Below, one piece after another: positions 8,822-17,062 of a stretch of DNA of 64,000 bases. Location of the stretch: assembly GCF_000832125.1 (NCBI RefSeq), contig NZ_JPRK01000008.1:186001-250000 (forward strand), read 5' to 3'. The notes beneath the pieces are model-generated. The model did no database searches and was not told the origin of the DNA. It worked only from the letters and a program-made list of their open reading frames with translations. Origin of the DNA: Flavobacterium hibernum. GTDB lineage: Bacteria > Bacteroidota > Bacteroidia > Flavobacteriales > Flavobacteriaceae. The position numbers were made by a program, and so were the translations under genes. Within the stretch, counting starts at the first letter, position 1; each line of letters begins with the position of its first letter.

Positions 8822-10351
8822 ATGACCAAAAAAACTATAATTCTACTCGGATTTATTATTTTAAAATTTGCCTTGCAATATATTTTAATAAGTCCCGAAT
8901 ACGATTTGCAACGCGACGAATATTTGCATCTTGATCAGGCACATCATCTCGCGTGGGGTTATTTATCCGTTCCGCCCGTAACATCCTGGATTTCGTATTT
9001 AATATTTTTACTTGGAAATTCTGTTTTCTGGATTAAGTTCTTCCCCGCCCTTTTTGGTGCACTAACACTTGTAATTGTCTGGAAAACTATCGAATTACTC
9101 AAAGGAAATCTTTACGCATTAATTTTGGGTACTACTTGCGTTTTGTTTTCGTCATTGTTACGTCTCAACACCTTGTACCAACCCAACTCCTTAGATGTTT
9201 TGTGCTGGACGGCATTCTATTACATTATTATACAATACATTTCGACAGAAAAACCAAAATGGTTGTACATTGGTGCCATTACTTTTGCTATTGGTTTTTT
9301 AAACAAGTACAACATTCTCTTTTTACTTATAGGCCTCTTGCCTGCTCTATTGTTATCTAAACAAAGAATAATTCTGGCAAACAAAAAAGTCTATTTAGCT
9401 CTAGTTTTAGGACTCATACTGATTTTGCCCAATCTATTATGGCAATACAACAACCATTTCCCAATTGTGCATCATATGAAAGAATTGGCCGAAACGCAAT
9501 TGGTAAATGTTGATAGAATTGATTTTCTAAAAGAGCAACTATTGTTTTTCATAGGTTCATTTTTTGTAATTCTTGCAGCTTTGTACGCTTTGTTATTTTA
9601 CAAACCTTTTGATAAATACAAATTCTTTTTTGCTACAATCGTTTTTACACTTATTGTGTTTATTTATTTTAAGGCCAAAGCTTATTACGCCATTGGTTTA
9701 TATCCTATTTATATTGCATTTGGAGCAGTTTTCCTTTCGGAAATTCTAAAAACAAGTTGGAAACGTTTTCTAAGACCGATTTTCATCATTATTCCGTTAT
9801 TGTTTTTTATACTAATGTACAACTTGGTTTTTCCAAATAAGAGTCCGGAATACATCGTGAAACATCCTGAGAAATATAAAAAGCTAGGAATGCTTCGATG
9901 GGAAGACGGAAAAGATCATGCATTACCTCAAGATTTTGCCGATATGCTGGGTTGGAAAGAACTCGCCCGAAAAACAGATTCCGTTTATGCATTAATTCCA
10001 AATCCTGAAAAAACATTAGTACTTTGCGATAATTACGGACAAGCCGGCGCCATAAATTATTATTCTAAAAAAGGAATTAAAGCGGTTTCTTTTAATGCCG
10101 ATTATGTTAATTGGTTTGACCTTACGATTCCATACATAAACCTCATCAGAATAAAAGATTACGAAGAGAAAAGCACTGAATTTGAAGAAACTGGCCCATA
10201 TTTTAAATCATCTGCCATTGCTGGCAAAATAACCAATAAGTTTGCGCGCGAATACAAAACCACAATTTTTGTTTTTACAGATGCCAAAATCAATATCAAC
10301 AAACGAATTGAAGCCGAAATAAATGACGAAAAGAATTATATCAAAGAATAA
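8822..10351 (+). CDS. glycosyltransferase family 39 / ArnT-like membrane protein
   Basis: About 509 residues from the ATG at 8822; the frame opens at a TTG at 8777 that would place a hydrophilic tail before the first TM segment. The N-terminal part shows the PMT/ArnT pattern: a TM helix, then SPEYDLQRDEYLHLDQAHHLAWGY with acidic residues in the first extracytoplasmic loop, then about ten further TM segments. The C-terminal 150 residues are soluble. Family members transfer sugars from polyprenyl-phosphate carriers to lipids or proteins on the outer face of the inner membrane. The acceptor is unknown. Confidence 0.8.
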   Translation: MTKKTIILLGFIILKFALQYILISPEYDLQRDEYLHLDQAHHLAWGYLSVPPVTSWISYLIFLLGNSVFWIKFFPALFGALTLVIVWKTIELLKGNLYALILGTTCVLFSSLLRLNTLYQPNSLDVLCWTAFYYIIIQYISTEKPKWLYIGAITFAIGFLNKYNILFLLIGLLPALLLSKQRIILANKKVYLALVLGLILILPNLLWQYNNHFPIVHHMKELAETQLVNVDRIDFLKEQLLFFIGSFFVILAALYALLFYKPFDKYKFFFATIVFTLIVFIYFKAKAYYAIGLYPIYIAFGAVFLSEILKTSWKRFLRPIFIIIPLLFFILMYNLVFPNKSPEYIVKHPEKYKKLGMLRWEDGKDHALPQDFADMLGWKELARKTDSVYALIPNPEKTLVLCDNYGQAGAINYYSKKGIKAVSFNADYVNWFDLTIPYINLIRIKDYEEKSTEFEETGPYFKSSAIAGKITNKFAREYKTTIFVFTDAKININKRIEAEINDEKNYIKE

Positions 10352-10395
10352 AGATTCAAATTCTATTTTAGCTTTTTTAGATTAAAATTAGAACA

Positions 10396-10920
10396 ATGAC
10401 AGACTTTAGCAACATTGAATATTTAAAAAATGGAAATCAAAAACAGGTTAAGGCTTTTAAGGTCTTAACTCAAAATAAGGTTTTATCGAACCTTGCCGAA
10501 TTTGCCCCAATTTTGGTTGGAACAATTCCGCTTAATATTGATATAGAAAACAGCGATTTAGATATTATTTGCTATTGGAAAAGCAAAGTAAGTTTTATAG
10601 AAAAGATAAACTTGCTTTTTGAAAAAGCAACTGACTTTAATATTAGAGAGACAATTATTAGTAATAAGGAATCTATCATTGCCAACTTTAAAATAGATAG
10701 CTTTGAAATTGAAGTGTTTGGACAAAATATCCCCACAAAAGATCAAAACGGATATAGGCATATGCTTATCGAATATGAGATTCTACAATCAAAAGGCGAC
10801 GATTTTAGATCAGAGATCATCAAACTCAAACAAAAAGGTTACAAAACCGAGCCCGCTTTTGCTTTTTTATTAGGCATAAAAGGAGATCCTTATGCCGAAT
10901 TACTAGAATTTAAAATCTAA
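10396..10920 (+). CDS. DUF4269 domain-containing protein
   Basis: A 174-residue soluble protein that fits DUF4269 over its whole length. The segment LVGTIPLNIDIENSDLDIIC resembles a nucleotidyltransferase strand-loop with a late Asp-x-Asp (DLD), and ESIIANFKIDSFEIEVFGQ carries a further acidic strand. Function is unknown, although the family may be a minimal nucleotidyltransferase. It follows the glycosyltransferase gene by 44 bp and may be cotranscribed with it. Confidence 0.75.
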   Translation: MTDFSNIEYLKNGNQKQVKAFKVLTQNKVLSNLAEFAPILVGTIPLNIDIENSDLDIICYWKSKVSFIEKINLLFEKATDFNIRETIISNKESIIANFKIDSFEIEVFGQNIPTKDQNGYRHMLIEYEILQSKGDDFRSEIIKLKQKGYKTEPAFAFLLGIKGDPYAELLEFKI

Positions 10921-11005
10921 GCTTTATACCACACAAATATAAACCACTCTTTTTTAGATATTTAAAATCTAAAAACATAAAAACATAAAATAATTCATAA
11001 TTTTC

Positions 11006-11036
11006 TTTGCATAACCGTATTTAGTGCTTATCTTTG
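11006..11036 (+). promoter_or_regulatory. promoter of tRNA-fMet
   Basis: TTTG at 11006-11009 and TATCTTTG at 11029-11036, with 19 bp between TTG and the -7 box, match the flavobacterial consensus TTG-N17-23-TAnnTTTG. The predicted transcript starts a few bases before the tRNA. Confidence 0.75.
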
Positions 11037-11048
11037 CACCCGAAACAA

Positions 11049-11121
11049 CGCGGGATAGAGCAGTAGGCAGCTCGTCGGGCTCATAACCCGAAGGTCACAG
11101 GTTCGAGTCCTGTTCCCGCTA
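11049..11121 (+). tRNA. initiator tRNA-fMet (anticodon CAT)
   Basis: A 73-nt cloverleaf: acceptor CGCGGGA/TCCCGCT with a C1-T72 mismatch, D arm GAGC/GCTC, anticodon stem TCGGG/CCCGA with loop CTCATAA, and T arm ACAGG-TTCGAGT-CCTGT. The mismatched first pair and the three consecutive G-C pairs of the anticodon stem are the marks of an initiator rather than an elongator tRNA-Met. CCA is not encoded. Its last bases recur downstream. Confidence 0.95.
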
Positions 11122-11130
11122 CTAAGATAA

Positions 11131-11160
11131 AAGCTTCAGAGAAATCTGGAGCTTTTTTTT
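11131..11160 (+). terminator. tRNA-fMet terminator, GAAA-loop family (copy T1)
   Basis: AAGCTTCAGA, loop GAAA, TCTGGAGCTT and a run of T form a 10-bp hairpin. The same 24 nt occurs exactly at 12402, 14461, 19800 and 21674. Confidence 0.9.
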
Positions 11161-11251
11161 TCTACTTTTCTGATTCTCTTTGTGGGCACAGATTGCAAAT
11201 CTGCTCTATCGTTGTCTACATATCGGAGCGATCGGGTCCCCAAATCTTGCA

Positions 11252-11330
11252 AATACAAACCAATTTTCCCATTAAACCACATGCCCAAATTGCTTGTAGC
11301 GCGTGTTGGCAAATGTTATTTTCATTTTAG
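11252..11330. repeat. spacer block A, related to block B at 12544
   Basis: The two blocks align over about 70 bp with roughly 70 percent identity (shared cores AATACAAA, CCATTAA, CCAAAT and TTGTAGC). Each ends at the stop codon of a minus-strand gene for a secreted protein, and each follows a copy of the GAAA-loop terminator. This suggests a repeated module boundary. Confidence 0.5.
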
Positions 11331-12095
11331 TTGGAATCTAAAATTCATATCTGAATTTACATTTTCTCCTCTTATTTGAGCAGGTTTCCAATTTTCAGTT
11401 TTTAGATATTTTTTGATTTCTTTTTCTAACTCTTTTTTAAACTTGTAATTTGTTTCTATATTAGTTAAAAAGTTGAAATTTAGTGCTTTTGATTCGCCTT
11501 TTTTGCTTACATAGAAACGTATATCTACAAAAGCATAATCATCATTTTTTCTTCTTTTTATATATCCTTTTGGATAAATCATTTTTGTTTCTACTTCTTT
11601 TTGTAATACATCGCTATAATCATCTTGATATTCACTATTATCATTTGGATAGTTTGGACGTTTGTCGCAATCAGCATAATATAAAGTATCATTTATGCTG
11701 TTCTTAAGATATAATTTATCTGAAACATCTAATATAGAATCAATAAATTTCTTTCCATATTTTTCGCTAATCTTTTCTTCCATAAAAGGACAGTAACATT
11801 GTGTTTGATTTGGATCTACAACGTCCGAAACAGCGATACCTCTAAATTCAATGTTATTTTGCTTTAAGACTAAAGTAAGTTCTTTTTCAGAACGTAATCC
11901 ATGATATAATAAACCGCCCATTACATAACAGTAGACTAATTTGCCTTTTTGAATATCAATTTTTGCTTCTTTAATGCCATTTAAACAAGTTGTATCCTTT
12001 TCTGAAATATTATCAAATCTGCTTTTGCTTTCTTTTTTTACAAAATCACAAGAAAATAATGTTAAGCAAATTAATATTAGAATTATTTTCTTCAT
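11322..12095 (-). CDS. lipoprotein with C-terminal TonB-like domain
   Basis: A 257-residue lipoprotein: signal peptide with lipobox LFSC, Cys16 as the lipidated residue. The middle is unrecognised, with a Cys-containing stretch (TQCYCPFMEEKI). The last 80 residues (YAFVDIRFYVSKKGE, then LKTENWKPAQIRGENVNSDM) follow the energy-transducer TonB C-terminal fold, common in small Flavobacterium lipoproteins that do not energise transport. No partner gene is adjacent. The gene is the only one in the first module after tRNA-fMet. Confidence 0.65.
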   Translation of the reverse strand: MKKIILILICLTLFSCDFVKKESKSRFDNISEKDTTCLNGIKEAKIDIQKGKLVYCYVMGGLLYHGLRSEKELTLVLKQNNIEFRGIAVSDVVDPNQTQCYCPFMEEKISEKYGKKFIDSILDVSDKLYLKNSINDTLYYADCDKRPNYPNDNSEYQDDYSDVLQKEVETKMIYPKGYIKRRKNDDYAFVDIRFYVSKKGESKALNFNFLTNIETNYKFKKELEKEIKKYLKTENWKPAQIRGENVNSDMNFRFQLK

Positions 12096-12364
12096 TATTT
12101 AGATTTTCATTTAGTTCGGTGATAATATCTGTCAACTAGTTTATTCTAAAGATGACATCAGAGATATTACCCAAAAATCAGGTAATTATGTCCGATAAAA
12201 GTCAGGGTTAATTTTTTCAAATATATAATTTTTTAACTACAAACTATCGAAAGGACTTTAAACTTGATTGATGAATTTTGGCACTTATATGAGTATATAT
12301 GCAAATAAAAAGCAAAAAAAATTAAGATGCGCAAGTTAAAAATCTGTAATAATCCAAGATAATC

Positions 12365-12430
12365 TGGTTAGATATTTGAATGCTTCACACCACTAGAACA
12401 AAAGCTTCAGAGAAATCTGGAGCTTTTTTG
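12365..12430 (+). repeat. degenerate tRNA 3'-end-like sequence plus terminator copy T2
   Basis: TGGTTAGATATTTGAAT at 12365-12381 is identical to 13784-13800 and is followed by CTTCACACCACTAGAACA, a worn version of the tRNA-fMet end, then by the exact GAAA-loop hairpin at 12402-12425 with a T run. No tRNA precedes it, so this looks like a duplicated tRNA-end/terminator left inside the region. The rest of the 12096-12543 spacer, outside this copy and the T2/T3-like tail at 12430-12475, shows no gene. Confidence 0.55.
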
Positions 12431-12543
12431 TTTTAGATTATTTTGAGACAACTTATGCGTTCACGAGCAGGAGACATTCGCCAGCTTTCCATAAGAACTC
12501 TTCGAAGAGCGGGCCCTATTTTCGGGTTTACCAAATCATCACT

Positions 12544-12612
12544 AATACAAAACCAACTTTCCATTAAGCCAACTGTCCAAATGCATTGTAGCAGCTGTTA
12601 TGTCCAGTTTTT
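12544..12612. repeat. spacer block B
   Basis: Related to block A at 11252. It sits directly against the stop codon of the minus-strand gene at 12613, as block A does for the gene at 11322. Confidence 0.5.
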
Positions 12613-13092
12613 TTATTGCTTATATTTTGAAACAACATATTTTCTAAGTTTTTTATTAAACCTCGGATCTGTTCCAAAACTATAATTTTTAGGCAAACCA
12701 AATTGAATTTTAAAATCAATGGTTGGATAAGCATATACTCTATCACAACCAAATGAAGAGAATACATTCCAAAACCAGAGACTATAAATTTTTCTTCCAT
12801 TTAGAGTAAGTACTATTGGCAATCCCGGTAAAGGAATTTTCAAATCTGTAAATTTATGTTTCCCTTTTTCTGTTAAAATGATCTGTTGATTCTTCCAATT
12901 AAAATTCTTGATATCTTCCTCATTTAATATCGGGGCTGACTCTAACTGGGCTGTTTGCAAGTCAAAACAATATTTACAATCAGAATTTGAGTTTATATAA
13001 TTTTTTACAAAGAAAAATTCAATTCCGGATTTTTGTGCGTATAGATTAGATCCAATGAAAAGTAAAAACACAAAAAATAGATTTTGTTTCAT
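12613..13092 (-). CDS. secreted protein of unknown function, about 159 aa
   Basis: The ATG at 13092 opens a signal peptide (LFFVFLLFIGSNLYAQ); a TTG at 13101 would add three residues. The mature part includes QQIILTEKGKHKFTDL and PIVLTLNGRKIYSLWFW, which resemble the SecD-type P1/head segment, but I would not call it SecD. Two Cys lie in DCKYCFD. Its downstream edge abuts spacer block B. The 105 bp to the next gene hold a GC-richer spacer (TATAACGTTCTGG region). Confidence 0.55.
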   Translation of the reverse strand: MKQNLFFVFLLFIGSNLYAQKSGIEFFFVKNYINSNSDCKYCFDLQTAQLESAPILNEEDIKNFNWKNQQIILTEKGKHKFTDLKIPLPGLPIVLTLNGRKIYSLWFWNVFSSFGCDRVYAYPTIDFKIQFGLPKNYSFGTDPRFNKKLRKYVVSKYKQ

Positions 13093-13197
13093 TGTTTGCA
13101 AGGTTTTTAAAATTGGCTATAACGTTCTGGTACTACAGCGGGCTTGGGACTAAATTAAGCCTTGTCTTTAGATTTGCAAAATACACGAATTGTTTTA

Positions 13198-13620
13198 TTA
13201 TTTATCTTCAGTAGTAATTTTCCAATTAATGCCAAATTTGTCAATACAAATACCATAATAAGAACCCCAAAAGGCTAAATTCATAGGCACTTTTACTTGT
13301 CCATTTTTAGACATTTCGCTAAATAATCTATTAGCCTCTACTTTACTATCTGTATGAATGATAAGAGCAAAATTATTATATTCAATTGATTCTTTATATG
13401 CTACTGAGTTGTCAGAACCCGATAATATTGTTTCTTCACTAATAGGTAAAGTGATATGCATAATTTTTTCGTCAGTTTCTTCAAAAATTTTTCTATCAGT
13501 TTTTGGAACATCTTTATAACGTCCAATATATGTAATCTCCTTTCGAAAAACTGTTTTATAAAAATTAAATGCTTCTTCGCAATTACCGTTAAAATAAATA
13601 TATGGATTTAATGTAGTCAT
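13198..13620 (-). CDS. VOC family protein (PhnB/glyoxalase-like)
   Basis: A 140-residue protein of the vicinal oxygen chelate fold. It begins LNPYIYFNGNCEEAFNFYKTVF, the usual PhnB-type opening, and continues with KIMHITLPI, an ALIIHTDSKVEANRLF segment and WGSYYGICIDKFGINWKI at the end. Family members bind a metal and modify small substrates; several are of unknown role. It is complete and cytoplasmic, and is the only enzyme-like gene within this accessory block. Confidence 0.8.
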   Translation of the reverse strand: MTTLNPYIYFNGNCEEAFNFYKTVFRKEITYIGRYKDVPKTDRKIFEETDEKIMHITLPISEETILSGSDNSVAYKESIEYNNFALIIHTDSKVEANRLFSEMSKNGQVKVPMNLAFWGSYYGICIDKFGINWKITTEDK

Positions 13621-13783
13621 AAAAATTAAATTTAATTATTGCTATTCCACTAAAATAATACACAACATGTTCATATGTGTGACCAACTATACAAAGCTAT
13701 CTAAATTTGGTAACTTTTTATAATTAAGCATTATAAATTGTTAATATCCCCATGGGATGATACTATAATAATCTTCAGAAAAT

Positions 13784-13851
13784 TGGTTAGATATTTGAAT
13801 ACTTCCCGCTACTAAGAGAAAAACACCACTTGAAAAAGATGGTGTTTTTTT
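13784..13851 (+). repeat. duplicated tRNA-fMet 3' end with a terminator
   Basis: TTCCCGCTACTAAGA at 13803-13817 is identical to the last bases of tRNA-fMet plus its flank (11113-11127). The 17 nt before it are shared with 12365-12381. A different hairpin follows: AAACACCA at 13821-13828 pairs with TGGTGTTT at 13840-13847, then T. This has the form of an attachment-site repeat. Apart from this, the gap 13621-14027 shows no gene. Confidence 0.65.
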
Positions 13852-14027
13852 ATTATATAGCAATTTTGTGTCATAGAAGAATTCGTTGTTAACATTATTT
13901 ATTCAAAAAAATAACACTGGCTTTACTTCTAATTTAATTATTAAGTAAAATCCGAATATTTTTAAAATCATGCGCAACCTTTTACATAATTCAAAATCTA
14001 TTTATTATAACTAAAACTTAATAAATT

Positions 14028-14426
14028 ATGAAAAAGAGTATTATTTTTTTAATGCTAATTGGCCTTTTCGTTTCTTGCGATAATGAGAATGAAAACAAAT
14101 CAGCAACTGAGTTAATTGGAACTTGGAAACTAATTGAAATTTCGGCCGCTCCAGGCAATAGTAGTCAGAGTTTTAAACCTGTACAAAGCAACAAAACTCT
14201 CGAATTTAAAAGCAACGGAACTATAGTAACTAATACTTCTTTATGCGATCCGTACTCAGACGAAGTTAAAAGTTCCGGAAGTTTTAGTATGGCTACTAGC
14301 TCCATAACGACTAATTGTCAAAACCCAAATATTGCAACAATCTCTTTTGAACTAAAAAACGGCGATCTGATTTTAAACTTCATTTCTAATGAAGGATATT
14401 CTCAAAAATTTCAAAAGAGCAATTAA
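14028..14426 (+). CDS. lipocalin-like lipoprotein
   Basis: A 132-residue lipoprotein with lipobox FVSC (Cys17). The mature part starts ATELIGTWKLIEIS and continues with KTLEFKSNGTIV, SGSFSM and SFELKNGDLILNF, the alternating strand pattern of the Lipocalin-like (PF13648) family common in Flavobacterium. It probably sits in the periplasm or outer membrane, with unknown ligand. It is the only plus-strand protein gene in the 11.3-17.8 kb region. Confidence 0.7.
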   Translation: MKKSIIFLMLIGLFVSCDNENENKSATELIGTWKLIEISAAPGNSSQSFKPVQSNKTLEFKSNGTIVTNTSLCDPYSDEVKSSGSFSMATSSITTNCQNPNIATISFELKNGDLILNFISNEGYSQKFQKSN

Positions 14427-14460
14427 ATGATTAAACGTTACAAACAAACCTAATAAAAAA

Positions 14461-14535
14461 AAGCTTCAGAGAAATCTGGAGCTTTGTTATTTTTGATTGT
14501 TTTGAGGCGACTATGCGTCCGCGAGCGGGGCATTT
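14461..14535 (+). repeat. terminator copy T3 with a tail shared with T2
   Basis: The exact 24-nt GAAA-loop hairpin occurs here, but followed by TTTGTTATTTTTG rather than a long T run. The next 50 bases (GATTGTTTTGAGGCGAC, then ATGCGTCCGCGAGCGGG) resemble those after T2 at 12430-12475. So T2 and T3 are about 75-bp direct repeats bracketing the genes between them. Confidence 0.6.
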
Positions 14536-14632
14536 ATATGTTTTCGTATTAGCATTTAAATTCCCACGTTCTTCTAGATATCAATTGTTTGGTTAATAAA
14601 AACTTAAGAAAGTTTTTTTTATAGATCTTCAA

Positions 14633-15115
14633 TTAATTATTACAAGCATATTTTTTCTCTTTAATTATCTTATAGTTTTTACCATCTTTTTTTTGGATAA
14701 CCCAAAATGAATAATCTATGGTAGAAAAATTTCCTTTATCTATAAACGAAGTCAAATCAACTGAATATCCCGATTTAATAAAAACACTATTAATATTTTC
14801 TTTACTTGAAAGAAATAAAAATTTATCATCTATTACAGTTGTATAAATGTTTGTAATGCCTTGTGAAGCTATTAAATTTCCAAGACTATATTTAGTGATT
14901 AATATCATATCATTTTTCAGAACCTCAATGCTCCACTGAACACTTTTTGTTTGACAAAGACTATCTTTTGTCATAATTCTTTTTATTGTAGATTTCAGAT
15001 GCGAATCATTTAAAAAGATAATTTCTGATGTATGAATTTTTCCTAAGGCTTCGCTTTGTGAATAACCGAAATTGTTAAATGTGAAAAACAGAAATAATAT
15101 ATTAAAGAGCTTCAT
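14633..15115 (-). CDS. secreted protein of unknown function, 160 aa
   Basis: Signal peptide LFNILFLFFTFNNFGYSQ. The mature part is strand-rich with no motif I recognise; two Cys (SLCQTKSVQW and the terminal YACNN) could pair. It starts the series of minus-strand small genes that runs to 17.8 kb, and is preceded on its own strand by R element copy R1. Confidence 0.55.
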   Translation of the reverse strand: MKLFNILFLFFTFNNFGYSQSEALGKIHTSEIIFLNDSHLKSTIKRIMTKDSLCQTKSVQWSIEVLKNDMILITKYSLGNLIASQGITNIYTTVIDDKFLFLSSKENINSVFIKSGYSVDLTSFIDKGNFSTIDYSFWVIQKKDGKNYKIIKEKKYACNN

Positions 15116-15187
15116 GGTATTTTTTACTTTTGAGATTTTCTTGTTAGAACTAGCATTTCTTTTAACTCAAAACTTGGAAACCCAAAT

Positions 15188-15257
15188 CCTGAAATATTCA
15201 TCGCTTAAACAGTATAAAGTCACATACATTTTCGCAGCTTTTTATAAGGAACTCTTC
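15188..15257. repeat. R element copy R1
   Basis: Aligns with R2-R4 along GAAATATTCATC...TTAAACAGTATAAAGTCA...ACATTTTCGCAGC...TTTTATAAGGAACTCTT. It lies between the gene at 15297 and the start of the gene at 14633. On the minus strand the core reads TGACTTTATA, near a TAnnTTTG -7 box. Confidence 0.65.
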
Positions 15258-15296
15258 GCAAACGAAGCTAGTTTCATTATTACTTCATAAAAATAC

Positions 15297-15731
15297 TTAA
15301 TCTGAAACATTATCAAATTCATTATAAAGTTGTAGAATTTCATTTTTTGTTTCTTCACTCAAAGAATCATAATCAATCGAATCATTATTAAAGATCTCCA
15401 GAAACTTCAACTTCAAATCAGGATAATTTTTCCAAAAATTTTCATCAATACTTAAAAGCCTTAATAGCAAATCTCCTTCAAAATACTCCGCATCTATAAG
15501 AGGATTATTAGTTAGAATTTCAATAGCAATTGGTACTAAATATTTTAATCCAATATTTTGCCCTATTAACAATCTAATATCCTCAGGTTGTAAAAGCCGT
15601 ATTCTCTTGTCCATAAGTTCAAAGGTTCGATCTACTGTAAAAGAGTTGAATTCTGGCTTTTCAGACATACATTTTCCATCCAAGTCATTGATACTTTTTT
15701 CCAATATTTCATTATTATTTTCCCAATTCAT
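15297..15731 (-). CDS. CdiI_2-like contact-dependent inhibition immunity protein
   Basis: A 144-residue, acidic, soluble protein with no signal peptide, unlike its neighbours. The stretch LQPEDIRLLIGQNIGLKYLVPIAIEILTNNPLIDAEYFEGDLLLRLLSID is the conserved centre of the CdiI_2 immunity family (PF18593). Members protect the cell from CDI-type toxins. No toxin or two-partner exporter is present, so this is an orphan immunity gene. It lies between R elements R1 and R2. Confidence 0.8.
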   Translation of the reverse strand: MNWENNNEILEKSINDLDGKCMSEKPEFNSFTVDRTFELMDKRIRLLQPEDIRLLIGQNIGLKYLVPIAIEILTNNPLIDAEYFEGDLLLRLLSIDENFWKNYPDLKLKFLEIFNNDSIDYDSLSEETKNEILQLYNEFDNVSD

Positions 15732-15789
15732 TTTTTACTTTCTTTAAAAACACATTCTGTATTTGGTCTTTCTTGCTTTGCATTTCATT

Positions 15790-15858
15790 TCCGAAGTATT
15801 CATAATTTAAGCACCATAAAGTCAGATACATTTTCGCAACTTTTTATAAGGAACTCTT
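15790..15858. repeat. R element copy R2
   Basis: The closest relative of R1: both share AAGTCA-ATACATTTTCGCA and TTTTTATAAGGAACTCTT almost unchanged. It lies upstream of the CdiI_2-like gene on the minus strand, between 15731 and the stop at 15926. Confidence 0.7.
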
Positions 15859-15925
15859 AGCAGTGCAAAATTCTTCTTTGATAAAGTCGCTAATAACATT
15901 CGGGATTAAAAGCATTCCTATTAAC

Positions 15926-16516
15926 TTATCGATCATTTGGGTCGTAGACATTTTCAGGATGAGTTTTTTTCATTTCTTCAAAGCTTTTCCTTCCTTCTTT
16001 CATTTCCTTAGCTTCTTGCCAAACACGACTATCCCAAAATCTTGTATCATTAATATTGTATTTACCCTCAATGTTGTTCATTTCCCCTAAATAAATTCTT
16101 CTAATCATTTCAGAAGCTTTTTCTAGTGATTCGGTTGATGTCGAGCTATATTTTAATTTGTCAAAAAATTCAATATTGTTTCTTTTGTATGCTATATAAC
16201 ATTCTCCTTCATATTGCATACCTTTTTCTGCATATTCATTCTTTTTAGTCAAGAGTGCCAAGAATACAATTTTTCCATTATTCCCATAAAATACCGTATC
16301 TATTTTAGCCCCTAAAAGCGTGGTTACATAACGGGGATTTAATACGCTATTGATAGAATCATAATAGACCTTTATTGCAACAGTCAAAAGCGACAAATCT
16401 TTCTTATATACATCCTTTTTGACTTTATTGACATTAATAAATTCTTCAGGTGTACTTGTTTTACTTTGACATGAAACAATAAATATTAAAAGCATTGAAT
16501 AAAATAAAATCTTCAT
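15926..16516 (-). CDS. lipoprotein of unknown function, 196 aa
   Basis: Lipobox IVSC (Cys16). The mature protein shows a strand-rich middle (KIVFLALLTKKNEYAEKGM, then ECYIAYKRNNIEFFDKL) and an acidic, helical C terminus. No family was recognised. It could be an immunity-type protein, given its neighbours, but nothing in the sequence proves it. R2 and R3 flank it. Confidence 0.55.
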   Translation of the reverse strand: MKILFYSMLLIFIVSCQSKTSTPEEFINVNKVKKDVYKKDLSLLTVAIKVYYDSINSVLNPRYVTTLLGAKIDTVFYGNNGKIVFLALLTKKNEYAEKGMQYEGECYIAYKRNNIEFFDKLKYSSTSTESLEKASEMIRRIYLGEMNNIEGKYNINDTRFWDSRVWQEAKEMKEGRKSFEEMKKTHPENVYDPNDR

Positions 16517-16552
16517 TTTTTTTTAGTTTTTACAATTTTCACATTTTCCCGC

Positions 16553-16621
16553 CCCAGAAGTACTCATCATTTAAACAGAACAAATCATAGACATTTACAC
16601 ACCTAATTATGAAAAACTTTT
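16553..16621. repeat. R element copy R3
   Basis: Shares AGAAGTACTCATCATTTAAAC, the CAAATCATAGACATTTACA block and the AACTTTTAA end with R1, R2 and R4. It is the most altered of the four strong copies. Confidence 0.6.
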
Positions 16622-16637
16622 AAAGAAGAAAAACTGA

Positions 16638-17036
16638 TTAATCTTTAAAAAATCTTTCATCGTTATCATCTCCTAAAAATATTTTTCTTTTATGTTTTGA
16701 TTTTTTTGAAGGGTGAATAAAAGAAACAAATGGTGCTTTTATTTTGCTAGATATAGTTATTACCGTATCTAATACAGAAACACCACTTGAATCAATTTTA
16801 AAATTAACCTGAATATCTGAAGAGCTTATCTTTATTTTTGGCTCATAAAAAGAACATAGATTTTCTTTATCTATAGTTCCATATATTGACTTATCGAATA
16901 AAACATTTCCTTCTATCGAAACAATAATCCTATCATTGTTATAAGCATATCCCAAAATTTTAACCTCTTTTTCTTTTGAGCACGAAAAGAGAAAATAAAA
17001 TGAGCACATTAATATAATTAATTTATATGTTTTCAT
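16638..17036 (-). CDS. lipoprotein of unknown function, 132 aa
   Basis: Lipobox LFSC (Cys19). The mature part has beta strands (KILGYAYNNDRIIVSIEGN, VLDTVITISSKI) and a basic-then-acidic tail (KKSKHKRKIFLGDDNDERFF). No family was recognised. A good -7 box, TAACTTTG on the minus strand at 17099-17092, lies within R4, 56 bp upstream of its ATG. Confidence 0.5.
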   Translation of the reverse strand: MKTYKLIILMCSFYFLFSCSKEKEVKILGYAYNNDRIIVSIEGNVLFDKSIYGTIDKENLCSFYEPKIKISSSDIQVNFKIDSSGVSVLDTVITISSKIKAPFVSFIHPSKKSKHKRKIFLGDDNDERFFKD

Positions 17037-17062
17037 TTATTACTATTAATTAAATTTCAAAC

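Noticed and set aside
12443..12685. Plus-strand 80-codon ORF covering spacer block B
   Set aside because: It overlaps the end of the minus-strand secreted-protein gene and its translation is low-complexity Cys/Leu/Phe-rich text typical of a shadow frame.
12613..13092. Calling the secreted protein a SecD homologue
   Set aside because: Only a short strand-loop resembles the SecD head domain; there are no membrane segments, and the protein is far too short.
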